The notes under the pieces: generated by a model
What the model was told of the DNA's origin: nothing
What the model saw: the letters and a program-made list of their open reading frames with translations, nothing else
Databases searched by the model: none
Program-made: the position numbers and the translations under genes
Part shown: piece after piece, positions 1-7,707 of the stretch
Numbering within the stretch: position 1 is the first letter of the stretch
Layout: each line of letters starts with the position of its first letter
Source of the DNA: a virus
Direction: 5' to 3' (one strand)
Virus record (IMG/VR): IMGVR_UViG_3300028196_000028
Location: 1 to 41,062 of that record
Length of the DNA stretch: 41,062 nucleotides

Positions 1-624
1 CTTTTCATCATCTTCTGACAGAGGCTTTGGAGATGAAAACTCAGATTTATCGTAATTACGATAACCTTCAACATCACGAATCTTCAATTTGAAGTCAGCA
101 CCTTCCCAGAAATCAAATGGGTTCATTGGTGTTTCATCAGCAAATTCTGGTTGCATAGCATCCATAATTTTATCAAAGATTTTTTTACCATACTGAAACA
201 TAAAGGTTTTGCCTTCATTAGCAGGGTTACCAGGATCAGATACTACCATAATATTAGATACATGGTGCAATCTACGTTTCTGGCGTCTAGCTGTCTCTTT
301 ATCAGACTCAATGCCAGAATTCCAAAGTTTACTATTAAATTCACCAACAGGATCAGATTGATCGATAGAAGTCAAAGACTTTTCGATATACCATTTACCA
401 GTTGGACCTTTAAAAGCATGATCCCAATATTTTACCCAAGGAAGATCAGAACCCTCATTGGCTGGTAGAAAACGAATGACTGCATACCCATTGTTCTGTT
501 TATCAACAGTGGGTTTCCACATTCTTTCATCAACATATGATTTTGAAGTTGTTGCAGTAGCTTGTGCGGCTGCAGTAAGTTTTTCAATCGTATTACGATT
601 GCGTTTTAGGTTTGCAAAAGACAT
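1..624 (-). CDS. 32: gp32-like single-stranded DNA-binding protein (3' end outside window)
   Basis: Reading from ATG at 624, 208 codons are open to the window edge. The sequence follows T4 gp32: NGYAVIRFLP near residue 40, KWYIE near 75, then NIMVVSDPGNPANEGKTF, YGKKIFDKI and PFDFWEGADFKLKI. It coats ssDNA in replication, recombination and repair. The T4 zinc-binding cysteines are absent: the CPVC stretch of T4 is replaced by SDPVGEFNSKLW, as I recall for cyanophage gp32. The acidic C-terminal tail that contacts partner proteins lies outside the window. A strong SD (AGGAG) and a perfect sigma70 promoter precede it. Confidence 0.95.
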   Translation of the reverse strand, partial: MSFANLKRNRNTIEKLTAAAQATATTSKSYVDERMWKPTVDKQNNGYAVIRFLPANEGSDLPWVKYWDHAFKGPTGKWYIEKSLTSIDQSDPVGEFNSKLWNSGIESDKETARRQKRRLHHVSNIMVVSDPGNPANEGKTFMFQYGKKIFDKIMDAMQPEFADETPMNPFDFWEGADFKLKIRDVEGYRNYDKSEFSSPKPLSEDDEK

Positions 625-679
625 ATTTTTATTCTCCTATATGTGCTGAAATATTGCTGTAGTATTTTTGTATAGCTGT

Positions 680-708
680 ATTATATCATTTTGTGTGGTG
701 TGTGTCAA
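680..708 (-). promoter_or_regulatory. Consensus sigma70 early promoter of gene 32
   Basis: On the minus strand there is TTGACA (703-708), a 17-bp spacer and TATAAT (680-685), a perfect consensus match. It lies about 55 bp upstream of the gp32 ATG. It lacks the AGAAAGAATCACT leader that most other early promoters in this window carry. A GATAAATA sequence just upstream (about 712-719) could be a weak late element. Confidence 0.85.
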
Positions 709-720
709 GTTATTTATCAA

Positions 721-915
721 TTATTTTCTTTGAAAAATAATCGTTTCTTCACCAGTGTCTGGGTTTACTGATGGAATTGCAACGTGACCGTCAGGAACAG
801 GTTGTGTTCCTACATATTCCCAAGTAGTGCCTGCAGCACGATTTGCGGGACCTGCGGCAAAAAACTCCTCATTATCATTTAGAAAGAGCATTGTAATCAT
901 GATTAGTTCAAACAT
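721..915 (-). CDS. Small hypothetical phage protein (64 aa)
   Basis: Not recognised. The 64-residue protein has a hydrophobic N-terminus (MFELIMITMLFL) and a polar, Pro/Gly-rich remainder ending in IIFQRK. The start is supported by AAGGAAAAATAAATG, and the ATG follows the stop of the 40-aa ORF upstream almost directly. It is the last gene before the gp32 promoter, in a run of small genes between gp33-like and gp32. Confidence 0.6.
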   Translation of the reverse strand: MFELIMITMLFLNDNEEFFAAGPANRAAGTTWEYVGTQPVPDGHVAIPSVNPDTGEETIIFQRK

Positions 916-1038
916 TTATTTTTCCTTTATATGCTTGTATAAGTTGTAATAGTAATCGAAAGTTTTTGGGTAGTTGTCTGGGTCTGGTAGTACTCCTTTA
1001 AACATTTTAATAAATTCATCTATCTCTTTATCTGACAT
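916..1038 (-). CDS. Small hypothetical protein (40 aa)
   Basis: A 40-codon ORF starting MSDKEIDEFIKMFKG and containing LPDPDNYPKTFDYYYNLYKH. It overlaps the end of the membrane-protein gene upstream by 11 nt and its TAA abuts the next ATG, which is the packing expected of a translated phage gene. The acidic start and the DPxxYPKxFxYYYxLY pattern look like a conserved small marine-phage protein of unknown function. Confidence 0.6.
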   Translation of the reverse strand: MSDKEIDEFIKMFKGVLPDPDNYPKTFDYYYNLYKHIKEK

Positions 1039-1210
1039 TTTCCATACTCTGTCTCTTATCACAATACATTTCCCAAAACCACCAAAAGGCATATAATGGA
1101 AAGATTGCTTGTAGATTTATAATTGGTGGTAGAATTATAATTACAAACGGAAACAGAAGTACCGTTGTTATTGCAACTACAAAATAATCATACCACCTTA
1201 TCATCTTCAA
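1028..1210 (-). CDS. Small membrane protein (60 aa)
   Basis: About two thirds of the 60 residues are hydrophobic. Two likely membrane helices are visible (about 8-30 and 32-48), flanked by a basic N-terminus (MKMIRWYDY) and a charged C-tail (CDKRQSMENVR). It overlaps the gp33-like gene by 23 nt, so translation is probably coupled. Function unknown. Confidence 0.6.
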   Translation of the reverse strand: MKMIRWYDYFVVAITTVLLFPFVIIILPPIINLQAIFPLYAFWWFWEMYCDKRQSMENVR

Positions 1211-1433
1211 ATACCAATTCGTTTTGTTTGGGTAAATAGTTTAGCTTCATTGCTTCGGCTTCAATCTTTTCTTTTATTACTGGTGATATAAATTTCTTTA
1301 CATCTTCTGGTTCCATGTTTGTCATTTCACAAACTTCAACAACCGCATCTATCCAAGTTAGCTTTTTTTCTCTAACTTCTACCTCTATCATTTTACTGAA
1401 TTTAGCTCTATTCATAAAATCTTTTTCTATCAT
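1188..1433 (-). CDS. 33: gp33-like late promoter coactivator
   Basis: 81 aa. The segment AVVEVCEMTNMEPEDVKKFISP followed by IKEKIEAEAMKLNYLP aligns by eye with T4 gp33 (FLEENSIPETQFAKFIPSGIIEKIQSEA). T4 gp33 binds RNA polymerase and links it to the gp45 clamp for late transcription. The clamp-binding C-terminus of T4 gp33 is not obvious here; the tail reads NELVFEDDKVV. Position beside gene 32 matches the T4-like 33/59/32 neighbourhood. The ATG overlaps the upstream stop. TATAAATA late promoters in this window are the expected targets. Confidence 0.7.
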   Translation of the reverse strand: MIEKDFMNRAKFSKMIEVEVREKKLTWIDAVVEVCEMTNMEPEDVKKFISPVIKEKIEAEAMKLNYLPKQNELVFEDDKVV

Positions 1434-2539
1434 TTATTCATTGCCCTTAAAATTATAGTGTCTTTATTGATACGACCATTCGCACCATTTGTTTTAGTAG
1501 TAAGCTTTGCCCACTCTTTATTAAGTTGCTTAGGAGTACTCTTGAGTACTATTGGTAAGAACACCTCCGCTTTCCTAAGCTTTGTGGAGCGTGATTGATC
1601 AACATCAATGCCTTGTAATGTAGTACCTTTAACAGTAAAGCCACCACGCTGTTGGCATACTAATTCTGTAAGGGATTTGTATTTTACATTGAATAAAAAG
1701 ACTCGCATTGCTCCGATAATATTAGATGGATCAATAGATGCAATTTTAAATTCATTTGAATCTTTTAAGAATTGCACTTTCTCGACCTGCTTATCTGCAG
1801 TCTTAACTTTTGGTGTACGAGATTTCCGAGTAGCTTTTTTAGCAGTCATATATTTTTCAGCATCAGAAACTATTTGTATTAAAAATTGCATATAATGCTT
1901 TCTTGATCTGACTGGCATATGTGCGTATGCCTCTAACAAATCTTCAGGCTTATCTTCAATTAATTCTCGCATTTCTTCAACTTTAGGTTTGTAATACTCG
2001 GACACTGATTTAGCTGTATTATATGGTGCATCAATCTTTTTCAATTCATCAAATACAGAATATGATTTATCGTCAATCATACTATCCCAAGAATCAATAA
2101 CACTTTCGATTTCACCAATAAAATCACTAGTACGTTCTTTAACGATTTCTTGAATACTTTTACGAACTACTACACCTTCAGTAGGTTCGGCAGCTTTCTC
2201 AGCTTGTCTTGTTTTGCCTCTTTGTAGCAATTCAGCAATGTGTTTTTCAAAAACTTTATCTGCATTCCAGTAAGAAGGAAATTCTCTACCAGCTTCTTTC
2301 CAAGCAATAGTTGATGCCAAAAGAGGAACATTAACAAATGCCCAATCTGGAACATCTGATGCTATTCTATAATCTTCTTTTGACAATTCAACTTTTAGAT
2401 AACCCTTGATCTTGGATATAAGTTCTTTTTTATCTAGATCAACTCTAACGTAATCATTGAAATTACGAAACGAGTCTGTAGGTGCAGCCGCAAACCCTGT
2501 TTTAGCTTTGCGGGCAAAAGTTTTCTTCTTACGTGCCAT
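1430..2539 (-). CDS. Conserved phage protein of unknown function (369 aa)
   Basis: The protein has a very basic N-terminus (MARKKKTFARKAKTG), a charged helical middle, and a C-terminal region with FKIASIDPSNIIGAMRVF. The basic start suggests nucleic-acid binding or nucleoid association, but no catalytic motif was recognised. A GTG nine bases upstream extends the frame (MIR), but ATG at 2539 has GAAAG at good spacing and fits the promoter leader. It overlaps gp33-like by 4 nt, so both are probably co-transcribed from the promoter at 2568-2596. Confidence 0.75.
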   Translation of the reverse strand: MARKKKTFARKAKTGFAAAPTDSFRNFNDYVRVDLDKKELISKIKGYLKVELSKEDYRIASDVPDWAFVNVPLLASTIAWKEAGREFPSYWNADKVFEKHIAELLQRGKTRQAEKAAEPTEGVVVRKSIQEIVKERTSDFIGEIESVIDSWDSMIDDKSYSVFDELKKIDAPYNTAKSVSEYYKPKVEEMRELIEDKPEDLLEAYAHMPVRSRKHYMQFLIQIVSDAEKYMTAKKATRKSRTPKVKTADKQVEKVQFLKDSNEFKIASIDPSNIIGAMRVFLFNVKYKSLTELVCQQRGGFTVKGTTLQGIDVDQSRSTKLRKAEVFLPIVLKSTPKQLNKEWAKLTTKTNGANGRINKDTIILRAMNK

Positions 2540-2567
2540 GCGAATCACTTTCTGTTGTGTATACTAT

Positions 2568-2596
2568 ACCTTAACATAGTTCGAAACAATTGTCAA
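2568..2596 (-). promoter_or_regulatory. Sigma70-type promoter for the 369-aa gene/gp33 operon
   Basis: TTGACA (2591-2596), 17 bp, TAAGGT (2568-2573) on the minus strand. The TGA inside the -35 box is also the stop codon of the upstream 81-aa gene. Confidence 0.65.
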
Positions 2597-2838
2597 CCTT
2601 TATATTCTTCAATTTTGATTAATTCTATTTCACCATCATCATCTTCAGTAAAATATACATATCCTTCATTACATAGTTTATCTACGGTTTTTTCAATTGC
2701 TTCTGCAACAGTTTCTTCATGCATTGATTTGAATTCTTCTTTCATGCCCAATCGAATGGTGCGCCTACCGTAATAATACGATAGGCACATACCCAATGTT
2801 ATAAGAAAACTAACAAGATACATATTAATTAAAATCAT
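2593..2838 (-). CDS. Membrane-anchored small protein (81 aa)
   Basis: One N-terminal hydrophobic helix (about residues 3-22, MYLVSFLITLGMCLSYYYG) is followed by RR and an acidic, mostly helical soluble part ending ELIKIEEYKG. Function unknown. It overlaps the upstream SH3-like gene by 4 nt (ATGA), and its stop codon lies inside the next promoter's -35 box. Confidence 0.65.
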   Translation of the reverse strand: MILINMYLVSFLITLGMCLSYYYGRRTIRLGMKEEFKSMHEETVAEAIEKTVDKLCNEGYVYFTEDDDGEIELIKIEEYKG

Positions 2839-3080
2839 GATAGTCTTTCAAATGAAGTTACGGTTGACGGTTTGAATGCTCTCCAACCATTAGCATCTGT
2901 GCACCAGACAGAAATACGATCCAAATCATCTGCTACAGTTTTTGCAGTTGAATCTTGAGGTGGCATATACTCTTGCATTAGTGTGCAAGGCATTACGCGA
3001 TTATCGCCATTTACTTTTGTAAATGTAACATTGTAGATACCTTCGTGAAGTTGATCTACCATTTCTTTTTTAGTCAGCAT
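2835..3080 (-). CDS. WYL_2/DUF2693-like small SH3-fold protein
   Basis: 81 aa. The pattern GIYNVTFTKVNGDNRVMPCTL, then ISVWCTDANGWRAFKPSTV, resembles the phage Sm-like SH3 barrel family known as DUF2693/WYL_2, whose members have V-F-x-K-x-(D/N)G-x-R-x-M-x-C-T-L. The biochemical role of that family is unknown. A good SD (AAGGAG) and a promoter precede it. Family assignment is by eye. Confidence 0.65.
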   Translation of the reverse strand: MLTKKEMVDQLHEGIYNVTFTKVNGDNRVMPCTLMQEYMPPQDSTAKTVADDLDRISVWCTDANGWRAFKPSTVTSFERLS

Positions 3081-3106
3081 AATATATCTCCTTTAATATG
3101 TCATTG

Positions 3107-3135
3107 ATTATACTATACTTTTGTCTCAAGGTCAA
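3107..3135 (-). promoter_or_regulatory. Sigma70-type promoter upstream of the DUF2693-like gene
   Basis: TTGACC (3130-3135), 17 bp, TATAAT (3107-3112) on the minus strand. The -35 and spacer sit inside the last codons of the upstream 85-aa gene. Confidence 0.65.
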
Positions 3136-3370
3136 TGATTCTTTTTTCTAATTCGCTAATTTTTTTAGCTATTTTTGGATTGACTTTTTTCCAAGCATCA
3201 GGTTCTTGATCGAACCAAGTCAAACCGTACTTGTCTCTTAACCAGTCACACAACTGGTCGAACTTGGAATAGCCCCATAGTCCTATTCTAGTATCTCTCA
3301 CATAAGCTAAACATGCTGCTCCAAGCAGCGCACCAGCGATGCTAGTATATATCCACAAGTAGTCTATCAT
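3113..3370 (-). CDS. Membrane protein with C-terminal coiled coil (85 aa)
   Basis: An N-terminal membrane helix (about 5-25, IYTSIAGALLGAACLAYV) is followed by a Trp-rich middle (WLRDKYGLTWFDQEPDAW) and a short coiled coil (KKISELEKRIIDLETKV). It overlaps the lipase gene by 4 nt and is the last gene of the late operon that starts at the promoter at 5314. That context allows a role in lysis or envelope targeting, but nothing in the sequence proves it. Confidence 0.65.
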   Translation of the reverse strand: MIDYLWIYTSIAGALLGAACLAYVRDTRIGLWGYSKFDQLCDWLRDKYGLTWFDQEPDAWKKVNPKIAKKISELEKRIIDLETKV

Positions 3371-4134
3371 TTTAATTTCTTTAACTTATCTGAGTATTCG
3401 CCTATGCTATGATCATATATTCCATCGAACAATTGAAACTTTTTCAGTGCTGCCCTATGACCTCTAAACCAATCCTTGACTTTTTGCCATAAAGTTAAAT
3501 TGCGAATATTTCCATAGTGATTAATATATCTTAATGTTCCATGATGCCTATAACCTATAAGGGCAAAAGGTACAGAAGGAACAACATCATTATTATTTTG
3601 AAATCTATAATGTTCTACATCCATATTGGCACAAAATTCTTTGCCACCAACTCTAGGTGATCCATATGTAAATAGTATGGGATTTTTTTCTTCCAATCTA
3701 GATGCACATAACGTTGCCATAGCACCGCCAAGTGAATGTCCAGTGATCCATAATTTCTTACCTTTGCTCTTTTGGAGCAGTGCTTCAATGTCAGACCATA
3801 ACTTTCTTAATTCTAGTTTGAAGCCCATATGTACTTTGCCTTCAGTCTTTGATTTTCTTTTAAATGCTAGTAGATCAGCTTTTACATCTGAAAATTCTGT
3901 AGGCTCAGTGCCTCTAAATGCAACTACAATATTATCTTTATCTGAAAAAATATGGCATTGCGCTCCGTCATTTTCTAAGAATTTATATGATTTGAATCCA
4001 AGTTTATTCAATTCTCGTTTGGCTCTGGTACCATCATGATATGCAAGTGCGGATACTTCGGCAAAAAAATAACTTAAACCGAAAGGATTATCCCAATATA
4101 GAGTTTCACAGTTTTCAAAAAACTTTCTGGTCAT
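3367..4134 (-). CDS. Class 3 lipase family alpha/beta hydrolase
   Basis: 255 aa, about one full class 3 lipase domain. Visible motifs in order: VVAFRGTE (70-77), HMGFK (102-106), the nucleophile elbow TGHSLGGAMATL with Ser134, FTYGSPRVG (155-163), NNDVVP with Asp183, and DHSIGEY with His242. Ser134-Asp183-His242 is the expected triad of this family, which hydrolyses acyl glycerols or phospholipids. No signal peptide is seen. Overlaps of 4 nt on both sides place it between a putative nuclease and a membrane protein, under a T4-type late promoter, so a role in lysis, membrane attack or the virion is possible. Substrate unknown. Confidence 0.9.
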   Translation of the reverse strand: MTRKFFENCETLYWDNPFGLSYFFAEVSALAYHDGTRAKRELNKLGFKSYKFLENDGAQCHIFSDKDNIVVAFRGTEPTEFSDVKADLLAFKRKSKTEGKVHMGFKLELRKLWSDIEALLQKSKGKKLWITGHSLGGAMATLCASRLEEKNPILFTYGSPRVGGKEFCANMDVEHYRFQNNNDVVPSVPFALIGYRHHGTLRYINHYGNIRNLTLWQKVKDWFRGHRAALKKFQLFDGIYDHSIGEYSDKLKKLK

Positions 4135-5291
4135 ATGAAAAGTCCTGGTCCACTCTCAATATAGTTTCTAGGATATACCTTATATCGGGTGCCATCTTTT
4201 GCTTTACTACTGGTTGCCTCAACTTTTAGTCTTATTTGAATTAGTTTCTGACCACTTACAGTATCTTTAATTTGCATTACAGGGTCTTTTGTTACTGGTC
4301 CTATTTCTGCAACCAATTTCATATCTTTTATTGCTTCCACATATGCGGCTGTAAATCTAATTTTTTTAAATTTACCAGCTTCTAATTTAACAAGTTCTAT
4401 AAAATCGGATTCATCTCCTGCAACTCCAGTTTTTATAAAATCAATTAAATTTTCAATAAATGCAGCATCGTTACTTTTTAATTTTTTATTGATTAATCTA
4501 GCTGCTTCAGTGTAAACTAATCTAGCAGCGTCTTTTACTACGCTTTTTTGTTTTTCCAAAATTGCATCGGTTCTAGAATAAAATATCATTTTTGGATCAT
4601 AATCTTTTAACGCAAGATTATATTTATTTTTTAGCGTCGATACTGAAATTCCCATTCCACCAGACCAAAGCTTTTCTTGCTTTGAAAAATCAACACCTGA
4701 TACCTGTGCGAACTGATCACCACCTTTTACCTTCAATGATATTTGATTTTTAGACATTTTACCGTCAAAAAATAATTTAATATCTGCTTTGGTTCCTGTT
4801 TGATCACCGGTTCCATCAGAATTTATAAAAATAGTATTTGCCTTTCCATTTCTAGAAAATGTCTTGGCTTGTAGATTTAATCTTCTATCACTATTGACAT
4901 AAGATATTGCAGACTTAAACAAATCCGTAACAAGAGACCAGTTGGACTTATCTGTAATAAATTGCATTGCTGGTTTAGGTATTGCCATTGCGAATTTAAT
5001 ATTATCTTGTATATTTGCTTGTTTTGTTATATCATCTACTTTTGTGACCAAAGGATTTGTTTTTAAAACTTTAATTAAGACCGCTTCAACTTCTTTTTGG
5101 GTAACTTTATCTGTAGGTCTACTCATGAATAAAGCAGCAACCGCGGCTCCTAAGATTGCTTCTGCAACATCACCTTTATTGTAATTTACTCTTTCATTTA
5201 GTTCCCGCCGAAATCTTGGTTGTGTAAATACCATTTTTTCCTCACTTAGAATTTTTCGGCAATGTTGCCAATGACCGCTGTATTTTGTCAT
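4131..5291 (-). CDS. Conserved protein with possible PD-(D/E)XK-like core (386 aa)
   Basis: Not confidently recognised. Near residue 40 is KGDVAEAILGAAVAALF, then TKADIKLFFDGK and ISLKVKGGDQFAQVSG further on. The order acidic helix, D, then (S/E)LK is compatible with a degenerate restriction-type nuclease fold, which is a weak inference. Two starts each have a strong SD: ATG 5291 (GAGGTAAAAATG) and ATG 5234 (GAGGAAAAAATG, giving MVFTQPRF), so two products are possible. A TATAAATA late promoter lies just upstream, and the stop overlaps the lipase start. Confidence 0.7.
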   Translation of the reverse strand: MTKYSGHWQHCRKILSEEKMVFTQPRFRRELNERVNYNKGDVAEAILGAAVAALFMSRPTDKVTQKEVEAVLIKVLKTNPLVTKVDDITKQANIQDNIKFAMAIPKPAMQFITDKSNWSLVTDLFKSAISYVNSDRRLNLQAKTFSRNGKANTIFINSDGTGDQTGTKADIKLFFDGKMSKNQISLKVKGGDQFAQVSGVDFSKQEKLWSGGMGISVSTLKNKYNLALKDYDPKMIFYSRTDAILEKQKSVVKDAARLVYTEAARLINKKLKSNDAAFIENLIDFIKTGVAGDESDFIELVKLEAGKFKKIRFTAAYVEAIKDMKLVAEIGPVTKDPVMQIKDTVSGQKLIQIRLKVEATSSKAKDGTRYKVYPRNYIESGPGLFI

Positions 5292-5313
5292 TTTTACCTC
5301 ATATATTTCTAAG

Positions 5314-5321
5314 TATTTATA
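5314..5321 (-). promoter_or_regulatory. T4-type late promoter TATAAATA
   Basis: Exact TATAAATA on the minus strand, 22 nt upstream of the ATG at 5291. This is the sequence recognised by T4-like gp55/gp33-modified polymerase. It would drive the 386-aa gene, the lipase and the membrane protein. Confidence 0.75.
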
Positions 5322-5327
5322 AGACTT

Positions 5328-5525
5328 TTATTCTTTATGGAATGGCCATTCTTTCTTACCAGCTAAATGTTCAACTCTTTGTTGTAAGAAATTTATGGTT
5401 GTATAGATATGACCACAGTCATGTTCTTCAATCAAAGTTCTATAATACCTTATTTCTTCTTCTAAAACTTGAATTCGGACATTGTCTACATGATATTGCA
5501 TGTATATCTCATTCTCTAATCCCAT
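5328..5525 (-). CDS. Small coiled-coil protein (65 aa)
   Basis: A mostly helical 65-aa protein with heptad-like stretches (VRIQVLEEEIRYYRTLIEEH and TTINFLQQRVEHL). There is no known domain. The SD AGGAG precedes ATG 5525, and it lies just before the late promoter of the next operon. Function unknown. Confidence 0.6.
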   Translation of the reverse strand: MGLENEIYMQYHVDNVRIQVLEEEIRYYRTLIEEHDCGHIYTTINFLQQRVEHLAGKKEWPFHKE

Positions 5526-5534
5526 AAATTTCTC

Positions 5535-5795
5535 CTAAAAAATTGATTTAGTTTCTACACTTTCTAAAATTAATTCTACCTCAGCTTCACTACAATATCC
5601 TACAACAGTATCATCACCAGTATAAGATGGTAAATAATTTGCAAGTTGGCCGTGAAACAACGTGCCTACTTCATACAGCCCGCGCTCTTTACCAATTCCA
5701 TTATCGATAATGGACAAACCATAGTGACCAAAATTAACGATAGCTTGATTGCCACCGTTACTCATTCGATTAAATTTTAACTCAGAGAATTTCAT
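5535..5795 (-). CDS. Hypothetical protein (86 aa)
   Basis: Not recognised. It reads as an alpha/beta protein: MKFSELKFNRMSNGGNQAIVNFG with a Gly/Asn-rich start, then a C-terminal acidic helix (SEAEVELILESVE). It overlaps the upstream 51-aa ORF by 4 nt (ATGA), within a run of small coupled genes. Confidence 0.6.
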   Translation of the reverse strand: MKFSELKFNRMSNGGNQAIVNFGHYGLSIIDNGIGKERGLYEVGTLFHGQLANYLPSYTGDDTVVGYCSEAEVELILESVETKSIF

Positions 5796-5947
5796 GATTT
5801 AGGGTTCCATATACTTGCAGTGAGTTTTGCATTTGTAGGATAGTCCCACATATCTTTGAATTTATTTATGGCACAAAATTCACTAATTTCACGGATAGTA
5901 GTTACAAACTTACCATCCACAAGAATTTCATATACTTCGGTTTTCAT
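5792..5947 (-). CDS. Small hypothetical protein (51 aa)
   Basis: A 51-codon ORF (MKTEVYEILVDGKFVTTIRE at the start, then FKDMWDYPTNAKLTASIW) fills the gap between two accepted genes and overlaps the downstream start by ATGA. A plausible SD (AGAGGTAAT) precedes ATG 5947. Unknown function. Confidence 0.55.
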   Translation of the reverse strand: MKTEVYEILVDGKFVTTIREISEFCAINKFKDMWDYPTNAKLTASIWNPKS

Positions 5948-5958
5948 GCTATTACCTC

Positions 5959-6258
5959 TTAATCAAAAAGTTTTGTATATTTTCTATGGTTTTTAATATC
6001 CCACTTTTCAACAACATCGTTGCCATCTTCATCATTGGTCAAGATATACGCAACAGTCTTTTTTACCGTTGCGAAACGATATCCGTGATCCATATGCCAA
6101 GGAGTAGTTACCCAAACTTTATGAGGATACTCTTCACCAAAGCCGGTTTCGTTATTAGTTGAAAATTCAAAAAGATTATTGTTCTCTTTCAAAAGAAAAC
6201 TACCTTGGATACTGCTATCGCCGTATGTGAAGCCTACACTATCAGGTGCAAATGTCAT
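5959..6258 (-). CDS. Hypothetical protein (99 aa)
   Basis: Not recognised. It appears beta-rich with many aromatic and Gly residues (GFTYGDSSIQGSFLL, PHKVWVTTPWHMDHGYRF). It overlaps the upstream 49-aa ORF by 4 nt, and both belong to the transcript from the promoter at 6439-6467. Confidence 0.6.
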   Translation of the reverse strand: MTFAPDSVGFTYGDSSIQGSFLLKENNNLFEFSTNNETGFGEEYPHKVWVTTPWHMDHGYRFATVKKTVAYILTNDEDGNDVVEKWDIKNHRKYTKLFD

Positions 6259-6404
6259 ATTAAAAGTCCTTCAATTAAAGCCGCAATATCATCTATCATG
6301 CCCTGTGTGGCAATTACTGCCTGGTCATCAATAATATCTTCGGCAAGAATGTTATCTAGATTACGCTGGGCTGCGGCTTGGTATCCTTGAAGTGTCTCTA
6401 ACAT
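6255..6404 (-). CDS. Small acidic helical protein (49 aa)
   Basis: A 49-codon ORF, first gene after the conserved-leader promoter at 6439-6467, with SD GAAAGGG before ATG 6404. The sequence is acidic and helical (NLDNILAEDIIDDQAV, MIDDIAALIEGLLI). The stop overlaps the next ATG (ATGA). Promoter, SD and coupling argue that it is real; function unknown. Confidence 0.65.
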   Translation of the reverse strand: MLETLQGYQAAAQRNLDNILAEDIIDDQAVIATQGMIDDIAALIEGLLI

Positions 6405-6438
6405 TTTGAACCCTTTCAGTGATTCTTTCTATACTAGT

Positions 6439-6467
6439 AAACTAGCATAATCCAAAGTCAATGTCAA
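6439..6467 (-). promoter_or_regulatory. Early promoter with conserved AGAAAGAATCACT leader
   Basis: TTGACA (6462-6467), 17 bp, TAGTTT (6439-6444), then the leader containing AGAAAGAATCACTG and SD GAAAGGG. The TGA in the -35 box is the GMP reductase stop codon. A 51-bp segment (6419-6469) is identical to 18349-18399. Confidence 0.75.
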
Positions 6468-7480
6468 CCATTAAATACAGTATTATGTGTATTATTTACA
6501 CGAACAAATGTGGCGCATTTTGAAAGGTCTTTAAGTTTAGCTGCACCTACATAAGTACAAGCCGATCTAATGCCAGATAGAATATCAATCAAAGTACCAT
6601 CGACTGATCCTTTATGATCTACTGACACTGTTTTTCCTTCAACACCACGATATTCTCTATGTCCTACTTTATGACGATCCATAGCAGATTTAGATGCCAT
6701 ACCATAAAAATTCATTTTGCCGTTAATTAGTTCACCATCACATTCATCATGCCCAGCAAGCATGCCACCAATCATTACAAAGTCTGCACCTGCAGCAAAG
6801 GCTTTTACAATATCGCCAGAATTATTACAACCACCGTCTGCAATGATATGAGCATCCATACCATGAGCGGCATCGGCACATTCAATAACAGCACTCAGTT
6901 GAGGCATACCAATGCCAGTTTTAGTACGAGTCGTACAAACTGATCCTGGTCCAACACCAACTTTTACAATATCTGCACCAGCCAAAATCAACTCTTGAGT
7001 CATATCTGCAGTGACAACATTACCCGCAATAATTGTAGCGTCTGGTTCTAAGTCCCTCATCTTTTTAACAGCATCAACAAAACTGATGGTGTAGCCGTTA
7101 GCTACATCTAAGCCAATAAAAAATGCTTCATTTGATTTGTAAATCTCTTGAGTGTTGTTTATATCTTGTTCTGATATACCACCCATAACGCATAAATGGT
7201 TTTCGTTGTGATGATTTCTAGTGGGCCAAAAACCATTTGCATTATAATGTTTGGCAATGCAAGTTATCATATGATGTTGAGTCAATGCATCTGCCATGGA
7301 AAACGTTCCTACAGTATCCATATTTGATGCCATAATAGGAATTCCCATCCAATTCTTTTGACTATGTTTAAATTTGTATTTTCGTTCTAGATCCACATCA
7401 AATCTAGAGGTCAATGTGGATCTTTTTGGTCGAATAAGAACGTCTGAATAGTCAAGTTTAGTATCATCATTAATAAGCAT
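6464..7480 (-). CDS. guaC: GMP reductase
   Basis: 338 aa, close to the 347 aa of E. coli GuaC and co-linear with it: [15 protein letters not shown] near the start, [14 protein letters not shown] (50-63), GLDVANGY (123-130), [23 protein letters not shown] with catalytic Cys182, [15 protein letters not shown], and RSACTYVGA near the end. It converts GMP plus NADPH to IMP and ammonia. It lacks the CBS domains of IMP dehydrogenase, and the GPGSVCTTR context fits GMP reductase. In a phage it would redirect guanine nucleotides to the adenine pool of an AT-rich genome (inference). Confidence 0.93.
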   Translation of the reverse strand: MLINDDTKLDYSDVLIRPKRSTLTSRFDVDLERKYKFKHSQKNWMGIPIMASNMDTVGTFSMADALTQHHMITCIAKHYNANGFWPTRNHHNENHLCVMGGISEQDINNTQEIYKSNEAFFIGLDVANGYTISFVDAVKKMRDLEPDATIIAGNVVTADMTQELILAGADIVKVGVGPGSVCTTRTKTGIGMPQLSAVIECADAAHGMDAHIIADGGCNNSGDIVKAFAAGADFVMIGGMLAGHDECDGELINGKMNFYGMASKSAMDRHKVGHREYRGVEGKTVSVDHKGSVDGTLIDILSGIRSACTYVGAAKLKDLSKCATFVRVNNTHNTVFNG

Positions 7481-7488
7481 AGTTGCTC

Positions 7489-7707
7489 CTATTTTGTTAT
7501 GTAAGCGCCCTCAGGTGAATTGTATGCTGCAATTATTTCTTCAAACATTTGAGGTGTAATCAACACAATATTGAAATGATCATCCTCATCATACTGTCTT
7601 ATATAGACATTGTTTTCATCAAATATTAATTCTACATCATCGGCTTCACCATTTGTATCTAAGACATGGATAGAACTATAATCATGGATATGTTCAATCG
7701 TATACAT
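7489..7707 (-). CDS. Hypothetical acidic protein (72 aa)
   Basis: The start was set at ATG 7707 (MYTIEHIHDYSS) because AAGGA lies nine bases upstream; the longer frame from 7731 has no SD. Acidic, with VELIFDENNVYIRQYDEDDH and a C-terminal helix. Unknown. It directly precedes guaC and probably shares its transcript. Confidence 0.6.
   Translation of the reverse strand: MYTIEHIHDYSSIHVLDTNGEADDVELIFDENNVYIRQYDEDDHFNIVLITPQMFEEIIAAYNSPEGAYITK

Noticed and set aside
151-649. Plus-strand ORFs of 105 and 63 aa
   Set aside because: They lie opposite the gp32 reading frame, which matches a known family; they have no SD and no recognisable composition. All other plus-strand ORFs in the window are likewise shadows of minus genes.
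2540-2548. GTG start extending the 369-aa protein by three residues
   Set aside because: ATG 2539 has a better SD distance and starts with the typical basic N-terminus.
5840-5870. CATAAATA as a late promoter
   Set aside because: It lies within the 51-aa ORF, with no gene start at a suitable distance.
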